The position numbers and the translations under genes were made by a program. A stretch of 30,932 bases of DNA, taken from positions 1-30,932 of the forward strand of contig WRKN01000003.1 of the NCBI GenBank assembly GCA_009778055.1, read 5' to 3'. The stretch comes from Synergistaceae bacterium (lineage in GTDB: Bacteria > Synergistota > Synergistia > Synergistales > Aminobacteriaceae). Shown here in pieces: positions 15,938 through 25,969 of this stretch; position 1 is the stretch's first letter, and each line of letters begins with the position of its first letter. The notes beneath the pieces were generated by a model, which was given only the letters and a program-made list of their open reading frames with translations, had not been told where the DNA came from and made no database searches.

Positions 15938-18610
15938 CTACCTCGTTAAATTTTCCAAATTTTCTCTTAAACGAGTCATCTGAGCCTGCCCCTCGGCGAC
16001 GCGGGCGCGTTCTTTTTCCACAACGTCCGCAGGGGCGCGGGAGACGAAGTCGGGGTTGTCCAAACGCCCTTGGCTCGCGGCCACCGTCTTCTCCGCCGCC
16101 GCCAAGTCCTGCCTCAACCGCTCGGCCTCCGCGGCTAAGTCCAGAACGTCGCCGACGTGAAGGCTTATCTCCCCCTCCCCGAAAACGGAGGATAGGCAGG
16201 CGGGCTGGCGTTCCGCGGAAGCCGGCAGAATATCTATCTCCTTCACGCGGCACAGCAGCGACATGAGGGACAACGCCTCTCTCAGCGCCGCGACGGTTTC
16301 CGGCCGGTCAACCCGAATCGCCGCTTTGCCCATCCACTGCTGGGGCGGAACTCGCGCCTCGGCGCGCAGATTTCTCAAGATACGTACGGCCTCCTGAAAG
16401 TCACGCATCGAAGAAAATATTGAATCGCCGAAACGGTACTCGTCTTTCGGCTTAGGCCAGGCGGTTTGCATTATATAGCCGTCGGTATCGTATCCGAACG
16501 CCTCCCACAGCTCCTCCGTAACAAACGGGATGAACGGATGAAGAAGCGGCAGAAGGGTTCTGAAAACCTCGTCCAGCACGGCTTGAGCCGTTTCTTTGCG
16601 TATTTCCCCCTCGTCGCCCCTCAAGGCCGGTTTGGTCATCTCAAGATACCAGTCGCAGAAATCTCCCCACACGAAGTCGTAAAGCAGACGCGCCGCCGCT
16701 CCTATGTCGTATTCGTCAATCATGCGCGTCTCCCGCTCGACAACCTCCTGAAGCCTTGAAAGAATCCAACGATCTTGTAACCCAGGGTCGCGGACCCTGG
16801 ACCCGTTACCGGGGGCAAGATTCTCGCATTTACCGGCGATAGTGAATCTGGCCGCGTTCCAGAGTTTGTTCATGAAGAAGCGGTATGTTTCTATTTTGCC
16901 GGGGGAGAGCAGGATGTCGCGCCCCTGCGTCGAGAGCGCGGCCAATGTCATGCGAAGCGCGTCGGCGCCGTATTTGTCTATCATGTCCAGGGGGTCGATT
17001 ACGTTGCCTTTGGACTTGCTCATCTTTTGCCCGTGTTCGTCGCGGATCAACGAGTGGATGTAAACGTCCCTGAACGGCTCCTCGTCCATAAACTCCAGCC
17101 CCATCATAATCATACGCGCAACCCAGAAAAATATTATGTCGAACCCGGTCACCATCAGGGAAGTCGGGTAGAAACACTCCAGCTCGGGCGTTTTTTCCGG
17201 CCAGCCCATGGTCGAGAACGGCCAGAGCGCGCTGCTGAACCACGTGTCAAGCACGTCCTCGTCCTGCGCGATGTGTGAGCTTCCGCAGCTTTCACAGGCA
17301 ACAGGGTCGTCCGACGCGACGGTGATATGGCCGCAGTCCGCGCACGTCCACGCGGGTATGCGATGCCCCCACCACAGTTGGCGCGAAATACACCAATCGC
17401 GGATGTTTTCCATCCATTGGAAATAAGTCTTCTCCCACTGTGCGGGATGCCAGCGGATCAGCCCGTCTTGGACAGCTTTGACGCCGCGCTCCGCCAGCGG
17501 CTTGGCGCGGACAAACCACTGCTCGGAAAGGTAAGGCTCGACGGTGGTTCCGCAGCGCTGGCAATGGCCCACCGAGTGCATGACGTCTTCGGTTCGGATT
17601 AAAAATCCCTGTTCTTCCAGATCCCGCGCCGTTTTCGCGCGGGCTTCGCTTATGGAGAGCCCTTTATATATTCCGGCTTCCTCGTTCATGAAGCCTTCGC
17701 CGTCTATCACCTGCAACTGAGGCAGGTTGTGGCGCAGCCCGACCAGAAAGTCGTTGGGGTCGTGAGCCGGCGTTATCTTGACGCAGCCGGTTCCGAATTC
17801 CGGGTCCACCATGTTGTCCTCTATGATGGAGATAACTCTGTCCGTCAATGGCACGCGGATTTTTTTGCCGATGAGGGGTTTGAACTGCTCCGAACGCGGG
17901 TGAACCGCCACGGCCACGTCGCCCAGAATGGTTTCGGGGCGAGTTGTGGCGACAGTAATCTCTCCCGTGCCGTCCTCAAAGGGATAGCGCACGTAATAAA
18001 ACTTGCCCGGCGCGTCCTCGTGCTCCACTTCCAGGTCGGAAAGGGCCGTAAGGCAGCGCGAACACCAGTTTATGATGTACTTCCCCTTGTATATCAGGTC
18101 TTTTTTATAAAGTCTTACGAAGACCTCCCTTACCGCCCGCGACAGGCCGTCGTCCAGCGTGAAGCGCTCGCGCCTCCAGTCGCAGGAGTTTCCGAGCTTT
18201 TTCATCTGCGTGACAATGCGGTCGCCGTAAATATTTTTCCATTCCCAAACCTTTTCAAGAAACGCCTCGCGCCCCAGTTCGTGGCGCGTAACGCCCTTCG
18301 CCGCCAGGTCTTTTTCGACGACGTTCTGGGTTGCTATGCCGGCGTGATCCGTCCCCGGAAGCCACAGCACGTTATAGCCCTGCATACGCCTGACCCGGCA
18401 CATGACGTCCTGAAAGGTGTTGTTGAAAGCGTGCCCCATATGCAGTGATCCCGTCACGTTTGGCGGTGGGATCACTATGGAAAAGGGAGGCTTGGACTTT
18501 TTGCAGCCGGCTTCCGCGTTGAAAAGACCTTTCTCAACCCAGACGCCGTACCATTTTTTCTCTATTGCCTCGGGCGTATAGCCCTTGGGCAGTTCCTGAT
18601 TTCTCGACAT
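15938..18610 (-). CDS. valS: Valyl-tRNA synthetase
   Basis: This class Ia aminoacyl-tRNA synthetase of about 890 residues charges tRNA-Val. The HIGH motif appears as HMGH (57-60) in PPPNVTGSLHMGHAF. The editing domain CP1 follows (ATTRPETILGDVAVAVHP). WGHRIPAW and zinc-type Cys pairs (CADCGH, CESCGSSH) lie midway. KMSKSKGNVID is near 527. The anticodon-binding domain ends in the short C-terminal coiled coil typical of ValRS, from about 830 to the end. An ATG 12 nt upstream (18622) directly abuts AAGGG, leaving no spacing, so I prefer the ATG at 18610. It is first in the valS-dxs-tlyA unit. The 110-bp spacer upstream holds an 8-bp inverted repeat (AAATTTCT/AGAAATTT) but no strong promoter, so read-through from the efflux genes is possible. 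Confidence 0.96.
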   Translation of the reverse strand: MSRNQELPKGYTPEAIEKKWYGVWVEKGLFNAEAGCKKSKPPFSIVIPPPNVTGSLHMGHAFNNTFQDVMCRVRRMQGYNVLWLPGTDHAGIATQNVVEKDLAAKGVTRHELGREAFLEKVWEWKNIYGDRIVTQMKKLGNSCDWRRERFTLDDGLSRAVREVFVRLYKKDLIYKGKYIINWCSRCLTALSDLEVEHEDAPGKFYYVRYPFEDGTGEITVATTRPETILGDVAVAVHPRSEQFKPLIGKKIRVPLTDRVISIIEDNMVDPEFGTGCVKITPAHDPNDFLVGLRHNLPQLQVIDGEGFMNEEAGIYKGLSISEARAKTARDLEEQGFLIRTEDVMHSVGHCQRCGTTVEPYLSEQWFVRAKPLAERGVKAVQDGLIRWHPAQWEKTYFQWMENIRDWCISRQLWWGHRIPAWTCADCGHITVASDDPVACESCGSSHIAQDEDVLDTWFSSALWPFSTMGWPEKTPELECFYPTSLMVTGFDIIFFWVARMIMMGLEFMDEEPFRDVYIHSLIRDEHGQKMSKSKGNVIDPLDMIDKYGADALRMTLAALSTQGRDILLSPGKIETYRFFMNKLWNAARFTIAGKCENLAPGNGSRVRDPGLQDRWILSRLQEVVERETRMIDEYDIGAAARLLYDFVWGDFCDWYLEMTKPALRGDEGEIRKETAQAVLDEVFRTLLPLLHPFIPFVTEELWEAFGYDTDGYIMQTAWPKPKDEYRFGDSIFSSMRDFQEAVRILRNLRAEARVPPQQWMGKAAIRVDRPETVAALREALSLMSLLCRVKEIDILPASAERQPACLSSVFGEGEISLHVGDVLDLAAEAERLRQDLAAAEKTVAASQGRLDNPDFVSRAPADVVEKERARVAEGQAQMTRLRENLENLTR

Positions 18611-18732
18611 TCTCAAATTCATCCCTTACAGAGCGCAAATTTCTCTTAATATTAGCAGAAATTTACCATTTGAATACCCGCCCGCCTAGAAAACCCCAAG
18701 GGAAACGCATCAGTGCCATGATTTTTTGTTCC

Positions 18733-21700
18733 CTAATTCCCGGCCGGCTCCTTGACTCTGAACGCGGCGGCGTAGATCGCGGGGAAGGACACCAGCGTCA
18801 GTATCGTGGCCACAAAAAGCCCTCCAGCTATGGCGACCGCCATCGGGCCCCAGAATTTGTCCCTGAAAAGCGGGATCATGCCGAGAATTGCCGCCAGCGC
18901 GGTGAGCATTATCGGGCGGAACCTCAGCAGCGTCGAGTCTATTATCGCGTGCCATTCGTCCTCGCCTTGCGCGACGTGCTTCGTTATCTGGTCTACCAGT
19001 ATCACCGTGTTCCTTATTATCATTCCGCTGAGCGCCAGCAAACCGAGTATGGCCACAAAACCCATGGCCTGCTGAAGCAAAAGCATTATCGCGACCACGC
19101 CTATTATTCCAAACGGGGCGGTAATCAGAACCAGCAGCATCTTCCCGTTATGCTGAAGCTGTATCATGAGGGTTATAAGGATTACAATGGTCATCAGCGG
19201 GACGACTCCCAAAAGCCTGCTCGTGCCCTTTTCGCTGGACTCCGCATCCCCGCCCTTCTGGATTTCGTACCCGAGGGGAAGGCTCTCCCTCAGCGGGGCA
19301 AGGGCTTTCCAAGCGGCTCTGGAAACGTCGTTTCCCGTAACGCCCGGAATTATATCGCCCTGAATGGTTATCGTCGGCATTCCGTCCCTGCGCCAAATTA
19401 CGGGCAGTTCCATTGTGGGTTCTATCCTCGCCACCTGATCGAGAAGGACGTATTTTCCCCCGCCTATATGGGCGTTGAGGTTCAAAAGGCCGTTAACATT
19501 GCCGCGCTCCTCCGCCGGGGAGCGAAGATGCACGCCTATAGTCTTGTCGCTCTCGCGGAACTCCGCTATCGGTATTCCCGATATGGCGGTCTGCATACTA
19601 GTGGCCAGCATCGAGTTGTTTATTCCGAGCGAGCGGACTTTGTCCTGGTCTATTTCAAAACTCATGGCGGGGCTCATCTCGTACCAGTTGAACGTTATGT
19701 CCGTGACCCGGGGGTCTTCGCGAAGCACAGCCCTGACGCGCTCGGCCAACGCTACCGTCTCCTCCCTGTTTGTGCCCACAACCCGCAGCATTACCGGATA
19801 GGGCGAAGGGGGGCCGTTCGTGAGCGTATACGCCCTCATCCTGACGTCGGGGAACATGGGAAATATTTCTTCGTTGAGCTTGCGGCGCAGCTCGTCGCGT
19901 TCCTCCTCGCTCTTTGTCAGTATGACGGACTGCGAAAAATAATCGTTGGCCAGTTTCGTATCGAGGACGAGGACGAAACGGGAAGAGCCGACCCCCACAT
20001 ACGTAGCCATGTTTTCTATGGACTCGTCGTCCTTTATCATTTCGATGAAACGCCGGGCCTCGTTTTCCGTGGCCTTCAGCGAGGAGCCTACGGGCAGTTC
20101 CATGTCCACAAGAAGCTCCGGCCTGGTCGAGCCGGGGAAAAATTCCTGCTTTACAAACCTGTATCCGTAAAGCGCGGTAACGAACATGGCAAGCGTAACG
20201 CCTATGACAACCCATCTGTGGCGCAGGCAAAGAGTGAGAAAACCCCTGAACGCCTTTGAGGGAGCGCCCTCGGAATGTCCGTGTTCCGCGCCGGGCTTGG
20301 GCCGCGTGTTCAGCAGCCTGACTCCGAGCAGCGGTATGGCGGTGACGGAAACAACCCACGAAACTATAAGGGCGATGCCCACGACTGAAAAAATGTTTCC
20401 CACGTACTCGGAGGCGCTGCCGGATGAAAAAGCCACCGGCATAAAGCCGGCAATCGTAATAATCGTACCGGTGAGCATCGGGAAGGAGGTCGCCGTATAG
20501 GCGAAGCTGGCGGCGTGCAGTTTATCCATTCCCTCTTCCAGCTTCAACTCCATCATTTCAATCGCGATTATAGCGTCGTCCACCAACAGGCCGAGCGATA
20601 TCACCAACGCTCCGAGCGATATCTTGTGAAGATTGATGTTCAGGGCGTCCATCGTCAGCAGCACCACGCAAAGCACCAGCGGAATCGAAAGCGCCACGAC
20701 GAACCCCGCCCGCCACCCGAGGCTCACGAAGTTCACGGCAAGCACTATGAGTATGGCCAGGACAAGCGTCTCGACAAAGGTGTGTATGGATTCCCTGACC
20801 ACCTTTGGCTGGTTCGATACCTGGTCTATCTCCATTCCGGCCGGAAGCTCGGAGCGCACCCGGTCGAGTATCTGCCCAAGGGATTTTTCGAGCGCCAGGA
20901 TATTCGCCCCCTCCCTCATCGAAACTTCGATGGTTATGGCGGGGTTCCCGTTGAAGTACATCGTGGGGTCCGGCGGATCCTCCGAGTAGCCACGGCGCAC
21001 ATTGGCGATGTCCGAGACGTGAATAACGCCGCTTGGGGTGTAAACCACGGCGTCCTCTATCATTTTCACGCTGTCCAGCGTTCCCGAAAGCCGCGAGTAA
21101 AGGTTGCGCGACGGAGTGGTAAGCATACCCGCCGGCGTCATTTTGTTCTGATCGCTTATGGCCTGCGCTATGGAGGCCGGCACTATGCCGAAGGACGCCA
21201 GTTTGGCGGTTTCGGCCTCGACGAAAATCTTCTCGGTGCGGACCCCGGAAAACGACACTTTGCTCACGTCGGGTATCGTCAGTATCATTTTCCTTATCCA
21301 TTCGGCCGTGTCGGAGAGTTCCTTATGTGAGAAATCATTGCCGTAAAGCGCGTATATAGACCCGAAAGTGTCGCCGAAATCGTCCTGAAACATGGGGGGG
21401 AGAGTCCCCTGCGGCAAAGTCGGAACGATGTCGTTGACCATGCCGCGCACTTTCTGCCACGTCACGGGTATTTCGTGCTTAAGGACGTAATCGTCAAGGT
21501 TTACATAAATTACGGAGACTCCGGGCTTGGAATAGCTTTTGAGGTAGTCGAGGCTGGGAAGGTCTTTAAGTTTTTTTTCAATTTTATCTGTGACCTGCAT
21601 TTCCATTTCCAGCGCGCTCGCTCCCGGCCAAACGGCCGAGACGACCATCGTCCTTATCGTGTAGGGAGGGTCCTCGTCGCGTCCGAGCTGAAAATAGCTG

Positions 21701-21789
21701 GCAATTCCGGCAATGAAAAAGAGCGCCATGAGGAAATAACAAAACTGCTGATGTTCCAACGCCCATTCGCTGAGGTTAAAGTGTTTCAT
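18733..21789 (-). CDS. RND family efflux transporter, inner-membrane pump subunit
   Basis: This 1018-residue proton-driven pump has the AcrB-type duplicated plan: TM1 (about 10-30), a large periplasmic porter loop, TM2-6 (about 330-470), TM7 after GFLTLCLRHRW, a second periplasmic loop, and TM8-12 up to the C-terminus. The proton-relay Asp pair is present in SLGLLVDDAIIAIEMM. The TM10 lysine of AcrB is replaced by Arg (SGMIIRNTVILVDQ), a substitution I associate with a TriC-like branch. Together with the adaptor encoded just upstream it should expel drugs, solvents or metabolites; substrates are unknown. The ATG at 21789 overlaps the adaptor stop as ATGA, a sign of translational coupling. An ATG six codons upstream is less likely. 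No TolC-type outer-membrane gene is adjacent. Confidence 0.93.
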   Translation of the reverse strand: MKHFNLSEWALEHQQFCYFLMALFFIAGIASYFQLGRDEDPPYTIRTMVVSAVWPGASALEMEMQVTDKIEKKLKDLPSLDYLKSYSKPGVSVIYVNLDDYVLKHEIPVTWQKVRGMVNDIVPTLPQGTLPPMFQDDFGDTFGSIYALYGNDFSHKELSDTAEWIRKMILTIPDVSKVSFSGVRTEKIFVEAETAKLASFGIVPASIAQAISDQNKMTPAGMLTTPSRNLYSRLSGTLDSVKMIEDAVVYTPSGVIHVSDIANVRRGYSEDPPDPTMYFNGNPAITIEVSMREGANILALEKSLGQILDRVRSELPAGMEIDQVSNQPKVVRESIHTFVETLVLAILIVLAVNFVSLGWRAGFVVALSIPLVLCVVLLTMDALNINLHKISLGALVISLGLLVDDAIIAIEMMELKLEEGMDKLHAASFAYTATSFPMLTGTIITIAGFMPVAFSSGSASEYVGNIFSVVGIALIVSWVVSVTAIPLLGVRLLNTRPKPGAEHGHSEGAPSKAFRGFLTLCLRHRWVVIGVTLAMFVTALYGYRFVKQEFFPGSTRPELLVDMELPVGSSLKATENEARRFIEMIKDDESIENMATYVGVGSSRFVLVLDTKLANDYFSQSVILTKSEEERDELRRKLNEEIFPMFPDVRMRAYTLTNGPPSPYPVMLRVVGTNREETVALAERVRAVLREDPRVTDITFNWYEMSPAMSFEIDQDKVRSLGINNSMLATSMQTAISGIPIAEFRESDKTIGVHLRSPAEERGNVNGLLNLNAHIGGGKYVLLDQVARIEPTMELPVIWRRDGMPTITIQGDIIPGVTGNDVSRAAWKALAPLRESLPLGYEIQKGGDAESSEKGTSRLLGVVPLMTIVILITLMIQLQHNGKMLLVLITAPFGIIGVVAIMLLLQQAMGFVAILGLLALSGMIIRNTVILVDQITKHVAQGEDEWHAIIDSTLLRFRPIMLTALAAILGMIPLFRDKFWGPMAVAIAGGLFVATILTLVSFPAIYAAAFRVKEPAGN

Positions 21790-22904
21790 TCGTTTGTTCC
21801 CGTCCATCTTCTGATTTGCTGCCCTTCCTCGATCCTGAGAATCCCGGCGGCGACTATTTCATCCCCGGCGAAAAGGCCGGATAAAATCTGAACATCGTCG
21901 CCGCTGAACTCTCCGAGTTCGACAGCGCGCTTAAAAACCCTGTCTCCGCTGACGACCCATACGCTGTAGGGTTGGCCGTCGGTTCTGTAAAGGGCAGAAA
22001 CGGGCACGCTTAAAACGTATTGCTCCACGCGCCACAAAGTTCTGACGCTTGCGGTCATGCCGTTGGCCAGCCCTTCAAGTTTGGAGAGGGGCGATACCTT
22101 TACGGAGTATGTACGGGAAACCGGGTCGGCCTGCGGAGATATGTCGCGCACCTGAGCCGGCGCGCTTTCGGCTCCGATGGCAGTAACCGCGACGGTTATG
22201 TCAATATTTTCCGCCGAGTGGAAGTCTCTCACCCGCTGTTCCGGCACGTCTATTTTTATATCCATTTCGTCGCCCTGCTGGATTATGACGACTGTCTGAC
22301 CGGCGGCCACGACCTGCGCTACCTCGGCTCTTTTCTCCACTATAACCCCGTCGTTTTCAGCTTTGAGTTCGGTGTAGCCGAGCTGGCGATTTGCTTCGTT
22401 ATAGCTTGCCTGCGCCTGTTTGAGCGCGGCGTCGGCCGCGTTGTAGGCGTTTTGCGTTTCGTCGAGCTGGGATTTGCTTACGGCGCCTTTGTCGAATAAG
22501 TTCAGGTAGCGCGTAAGGTTTGTCTGCGCGAGGCTTATGTCGGACCTTGCCTTTTCAAGCCCCGCCCTGGCGGTGTCGAGCCTCAACCTCACGTCCGTGG
22601 GGTCTATCTTCATAAGTACCTGCCCTTTTTCGACGCGGTCGCCCATTTCCACCAGTCTTTCGGTTATCCTCCCGCCGACCTGAAAAGCGAGCAGGCTTTC
22701 GTTCCGCGGGCTGACGACGCCCGGGTAAACTCTGTCGCTTGCCGAAGTTTCGCGCGCGGCATGTATGGTTTTGACGTTGATGATCGTTTGTGCGGGCTGA
22801 GTGGATTCTTTTTCAGAAAAGCGCGCGTACAGCAAGTATCCGGCAAAAACAGCAACTACGACAACAATGATGGTTATTTTTTTGCTCAAATTTTTCACTC
22901 CCAT
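21786..22904 (-). CDS. RND efflux periplasmic adaptor (membrane fusion protein, HlyD/AcrA family)
   Basis: The 372-residue adaptor has an N-terminal membrane anchor or uncleaved signal (about 10-29, IIVVVVAVFAGYLLYARF). The first half of the lipoyl-like domain follows (VGGRITERLVEMGDRVEKGQVLMKID). A coiled-coil hairpin (about 95-165) is rich in Ala/Gln/Asn with RYLNLFDKGAVSKSQLDE, and the second lipoyl half is LKAENDGVIVEKRAEVAQVV. Beta-barrel and membrane-proximal domains end the protein. It would bridge the RND pump to an outer-membrane channel. The ATG at 22904 has no good Shine-Dalgarno; a TTG at 22889 lies 7-8 nt after GGGAG and could be the real start, giving a shorter N-terminus. It is the first gene of the pump operon. 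Confidence 0.92.
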   Translation of the reverse strand: MGVKNLSKKITIIVVVVAVFAGYLLYARFSEKESTQPAQTIINVKTIHAARETSASDRVYPGVVSPRNESLLAFQVGGRITERLVEMGDRVEKGQVLMKIDPTDVRLRLDTARAGLEKARSDISLAQTNLTRYLNLFDKGAVSKSQLDETQNAYNAADAALKQAQASYNEANRQLGYTELKAENDGVIVEKRAEVAQVVAAGQTVVIIQQGDEMDIKIDVPEQRVRDFHSAENIDITVAVTAIGAESAPAQVRDISPQADPVSRTYSVKVSPLSKLEGLANGMTASVRTLWRVEQYVLSVPVSALYRTDGQPYSVWVVSGDRVFKRAVELGEFSGDDVQILSGLFAGDEIVAAGILRIEEGQQIRRWTGTNE

Positions 22905-22941
22905 GACTTTTTTGAAATTATAACATGTAGCCCCTATAGCG

Positions 22942-22947
22942 TATAAT
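22942..22947 (+). promoter_or_regulatory. Candidate -10 element for the AddB-like gene
   Basis: A perfect TATAAT lies 40 nt before the preferred GTG start of the nuclease gene; no convincing -35 is seen at the right distance. Its presence argues that the in-frame ATG at 22946, which overlaps it, is not the start. Confidence 0.35.
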
Positions 22948-22987
22948 GCGTGACGAAAAATTATTAGCCGTGAGGTGTTGTCGTACC

Positions 22988-25969
22988 GTGCGCATTATTT
23001 CATACCGTAAAGTATCCGACCTCGACGCGCTGCTGAGGGGTTTCATTGACAGCGCGGAGGGAGGAGGGGCGTGTTTCAAAAGCGAAACCCGCTTCATCGT
23101 TCCGTCGCGCCGCGACCGCGATTGGTGGAGAACCCGCGCTGGCTTACCGGAATATGGGCTTGAAGCGGAAGAGCCAATGCCCTTGTGGAACTGGGAAGAC
23201 CTTTACGGTGATATCTGCTCGTTTCTCAAAATACCGCTGCTGCGTCAGATTGCCCCGCCGGACCACCGCCTGATATTGTCATATATCGTCAGGGAGTTCC
23301 TCAAAGAGCACGAAGACGGACCCAAGCTGCTCGAATCATGGCCCGGGCTGGCGCGTTCCGGGTTCATCGACATTCTATCCGGCGATATCAGGGAGCTTAT
23401 CAACGAGGCCGTATACCCTTCGCAGCTTTCCATAACGGAGCGGGACGACGAGCCGACGTCCCGGGTACTCCCCTGGCTTTACAAACGTTATATCGCGTAC
23501 TTGCGCGAACATTGGCTTATGGACAGCGCCCAGATACCCCTCGTTTCCCTGGAGCTGCTTGAAGGCGGCGCGGAGGACTGGGCAAAGGACAAAAAATTCG
23601 TGTTCGTGGGTTTCATGTCTTTTACTCATGGGCAACTGGCTCTTCTCAATAAACTTGAGGCTCTTTCCAGCGAGGGCATAACCATCCTGAAACCCGCGGC
23701 CGAACTCAAAAATTTTCAGGACGCGACGCGGCAGCTCGAAGCTAAAACCTGGGAGGACTCCCCTCCTTTGACCAGCGGCACGGTCGTGTCGCTCCGTTCA
23801 TCGGAATACTGTCTCGAGCCGGAGATGACGGCGCGTTCTCTGGCGCTATGGCACGCGGGCAGGGGTATCCTGTCGGAAGAAGGAGGGCTTTTCCCCGGTT
23901 TCGGGGCCATAGGCATGTCCGTCCCGGCGGAGCGGACGGCGTCTATGGAGACGGCCCTGCGGCGCTACCGCGTACCGTATTCCCTGGCGCGCGGGCGGAG
24001 CGTAGCCGAAAGCGCGGCAGGTACGGCTCCAGCCCCAATCTGGGGCGCGTGGCTCCAGGGGATGGAGGCTTACGAAACCGCGTTGCTGCTCGCGCAGCCA
24101 TGCTTTGCCGGCCCGGATTTTTCCATAGACGACGCCGCGCGCGCCGGGCCGCGCGGCGTAAAAGAGTGGGAGGCATATCTGGGCGGCGCGGACAAAAAAA
24201 AAGCCTCGCGGGCGCTCAAGGCTTTCAAGGCTATGGTCAGGTTCTGCCGTAGCGTCGAAAGGGGCGTTTCACCGTCCGGGCTGTTTAAGGCTTTTCATGT
24301 TTTTCTGACGGAACCCGGCCTTTGGCTGGACGCGTTGGCGGACTTTTCTGTGAACAGCCCCGACCTTGACGAGAACCTGCGGGAACTTGCCGCGTCGGTG
24401 ACCGAGGTTCAGGCCAAACATCTGGCGCTGCGCGAGCTTCAGCCGGACATAGGCGCCGCCGGTAAAATTCTGCTGAAAGGCAAGGAGGCCGTCGACTTCC
24501 TTACAAGCTGGTGCGAGGACACAAGGATACAACCAGGGCCGGTCATTGAGGGAACCGTCGCGCTCTACGACGGGCCGCCTCCGGTTCTGGCCTCCTATCC
24601 CGTGTGGATTATGACTGACGTCACGCAGAAAAACTGGCCGGGAATCATTCGCTCCTCTCCCCTGCTGGACGCCCGGGAACGTGACGCGGTGCGTTCCGTC
24701 TCGGCTTACCTGCCCTCAGCTCACGACAAACGTATGCAGAAAGAAGCCCTTTTCCGCCGGCTGCTCCAGACGGGGGACGCCTTGACCGTGACGGCCCGCT
24801 CGACCGTTGACGAAGAAGGGCGTCCGGTCGGCGGCGCGTCGTTTATGGCAGCGTTCTTCGAAGATATGAAGCACTGGGAATACAGAGAAACCCCGGTAAC
24901 AGGATTTGGCGGGCTTACGCCGGACGGAAGCGGATGGAGTTTTCCCGCCGTCGAGGCTGGGATGTGGGAGAGGCGCGAGCGGAGCGTTCCTGTTGTCAAA
25001 GCGGCCGGGGACTCCGCCGAAAAGATACGGCTGCCGGTCAGCAGCCTGTACGAACTTCTTGATTGCCCACTTCGTTATTGGCTTAAACGCCGCGCCAGGC
25101 TGAAAGAGCGGAAAATCGCTTTGTTCAGCGAAGCCGACGCCGGCCTTCTCACCCACAAAATCTGGGAGATGGTGTGGCGCCGCCGGCAGAGTGAACGGGA
25201 AGCGCCGCGTTCCATCCGTTCCCTGGCCGCCGATGAGTGGCGGAAATTATTGTCGTCGGAGGGAATTTACGCCCAATTTGACAGTTTGACGAAAGACCGC
25301 CGGCTTTCAAGATATGTCAAAAACATGGAATTTTACATTATGCGGCTGGCCGATTTTCAGCAAAGCATTTTGGATCGCCTGACTGAGTCGGGCCTGAGTC
25401 ATGTCGAGCTGGAAACGGAGGCGGAACTTGCGCCTTACGAGGCGGACGGGGTTGTTTTCACCGGGCGCTGCGACCGGGTGGAGGTTTTTGACGGAGGGCG
25501 CGTCGTTATAGTGGACTACAAGTGGGGACGCAGCGCCTCGTACGACAAAAAACTGGACAACACGGCCTCTCGCCGTTACATAGACACGAAGTATGAATCT
25601 TTCAGGTACGGATTGCAGCTCTCAGCTTACTGCCTTATGTACGGCTCGGCCAACCCGGGGCGCAGTGTCGCCGGGGTAGGGTTCCTCGGACACAAGGACG
25701 GGGAAATCGCCGGTTCCTTCGAGTCCCCGGCGGCCGAATGTTACGCGCCTCATAAAAAACATACCCCTGCGTTGGAGGAGAGGAGCGCCGAAGCCCTGGA
25801 GGCCATGAAATGCGCGGCCGCCATCCTGAAATCCAGGCGGTACGAGCCGTCCTATTCAGCCGAAGCCTGCCGGTACTGCGACGTAAAAGGAGTGTGCCGC
25901 AAAGGCGAGCTGAGGGGCGAAAACCTCGCTCCCGATGAGGAATATTCAGATGAACATGAGGACTGGTGA
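22988..25969 (+). CDS. AddB-like PD-(D/E)XK nuclease with iron-sulfur cluster
   Basis: The 993-residue protein resembles AddB, the inactivated-helicase subunit of AddAB recombination nucleases. The first 650 residues look like a degenerate UvrD-type helicase: no Walker A loop is present at the N-terminus (RFIVPSRRDRDWW instead). The C-terminal nuclease domain has Asp829 (GRCDRVEVF), the catalytic DYK at 843-845, and Gln877 (QLSAYC). Four cysteines, C693, C961, C964 and C970, reproduce the AddB/Cas4 4Fe-4S pattern of one distant Cys plus C-x2-C-x5-C. In the family this nuclease resects DNA ends and answers Chi sites together with AddA. No addA is in the window. The frame opens at ATG 22946, but I choose GTG 22988 because GAGGTG lies 10 nt upstream. 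The ankyrin gene overlaps its end. Confidence 0.85.
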   Translation: MRIISYRKVSDLDALLRGFIDSAEGGGACFKSETRFIVPSRRDRDWWRTRAGLPEYGLEAEEPMPLWNWEDLYGDICSFLKIPLLRQIAPPDHRLILSYIVREFLKEHEDGPKLLESWPGLARSGFIDILSGDIRELINEAVYPSQLSITERDDEPTSRVLPWLYKRYIAYLREHWLMDSAQIPLVSLELLEGGAEDWAKDKKFVFVGFMSFTHGQLALLNKLEALSSEGITILKPAAELKNFQDATRQLEAKTWEDSPPLTSGTVVSLRSSEYCLEPEMTARSLALWHAGRGILSEEGGLFPGFGAIGMSVPAERTASMETALRRYRVPYSLARGRSVAESAAGTAPAPIWGAWLQGMEAYETALLLAQPCFAGPDFSIDDAARAGPRGVKEWEAYLGGADKKKASRALKAFKAMVRFCRSVERGVSPSGLFKAFHVFLTEPGLWLDALADFSVNSPDLDENLRELAASVTEVQAKHLALRELQPDIGAAGKILLKGKEAVDFLTSWCEDTRIQPGPVIEGTVALYDGPPPVLASYPVWIMTDVTQKNWPGIIRSSPLLDARERDAVRSVSAYLPSAHDKRMQKEALFRRLLQTGDALTVTARSTVDEEGRPVGGASFMAAFFEDMKHWEYRETPVTGFGGLTPDGSGWSFPAVEAGMWERRERSVPVVKAAGDSAEKIRLPVSSLYELLDCPLRYWLKRRARLKERKIALFSEADAGLLTHKIWEMVWRRRQSEREAPRSIRSLAADEWRKLLSSEGIYAQFDSLTKDRRLSRYVKNMEFYIMRLADFQQSILDRLTESGLSHVELETEAELAPYEADGVVFTGRCDRVEVFDGGRVVIVDYKWGRSASYDKKLDNTASRRYIDTKYESFRYGLQLSAYCLMYGSANPGRSVAGVGFLGHKDGEIAGSFESPAAECYAPHKKHTPALEERSAEALEAMKCAAAILKSRRYEPSYSAEACRYCDVKGVCRKGELRGENLAPDEEYSDEHEDW

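Noticed and set aside
18565..20259. Long plus-strand ORF (564 codons) opposite the RND pump gene
   Set aside because: It is antisense to a well-supported gene, rich in Arg/His/Tyr/Gly with no domain or ribosome site; a mirror of codon bias.
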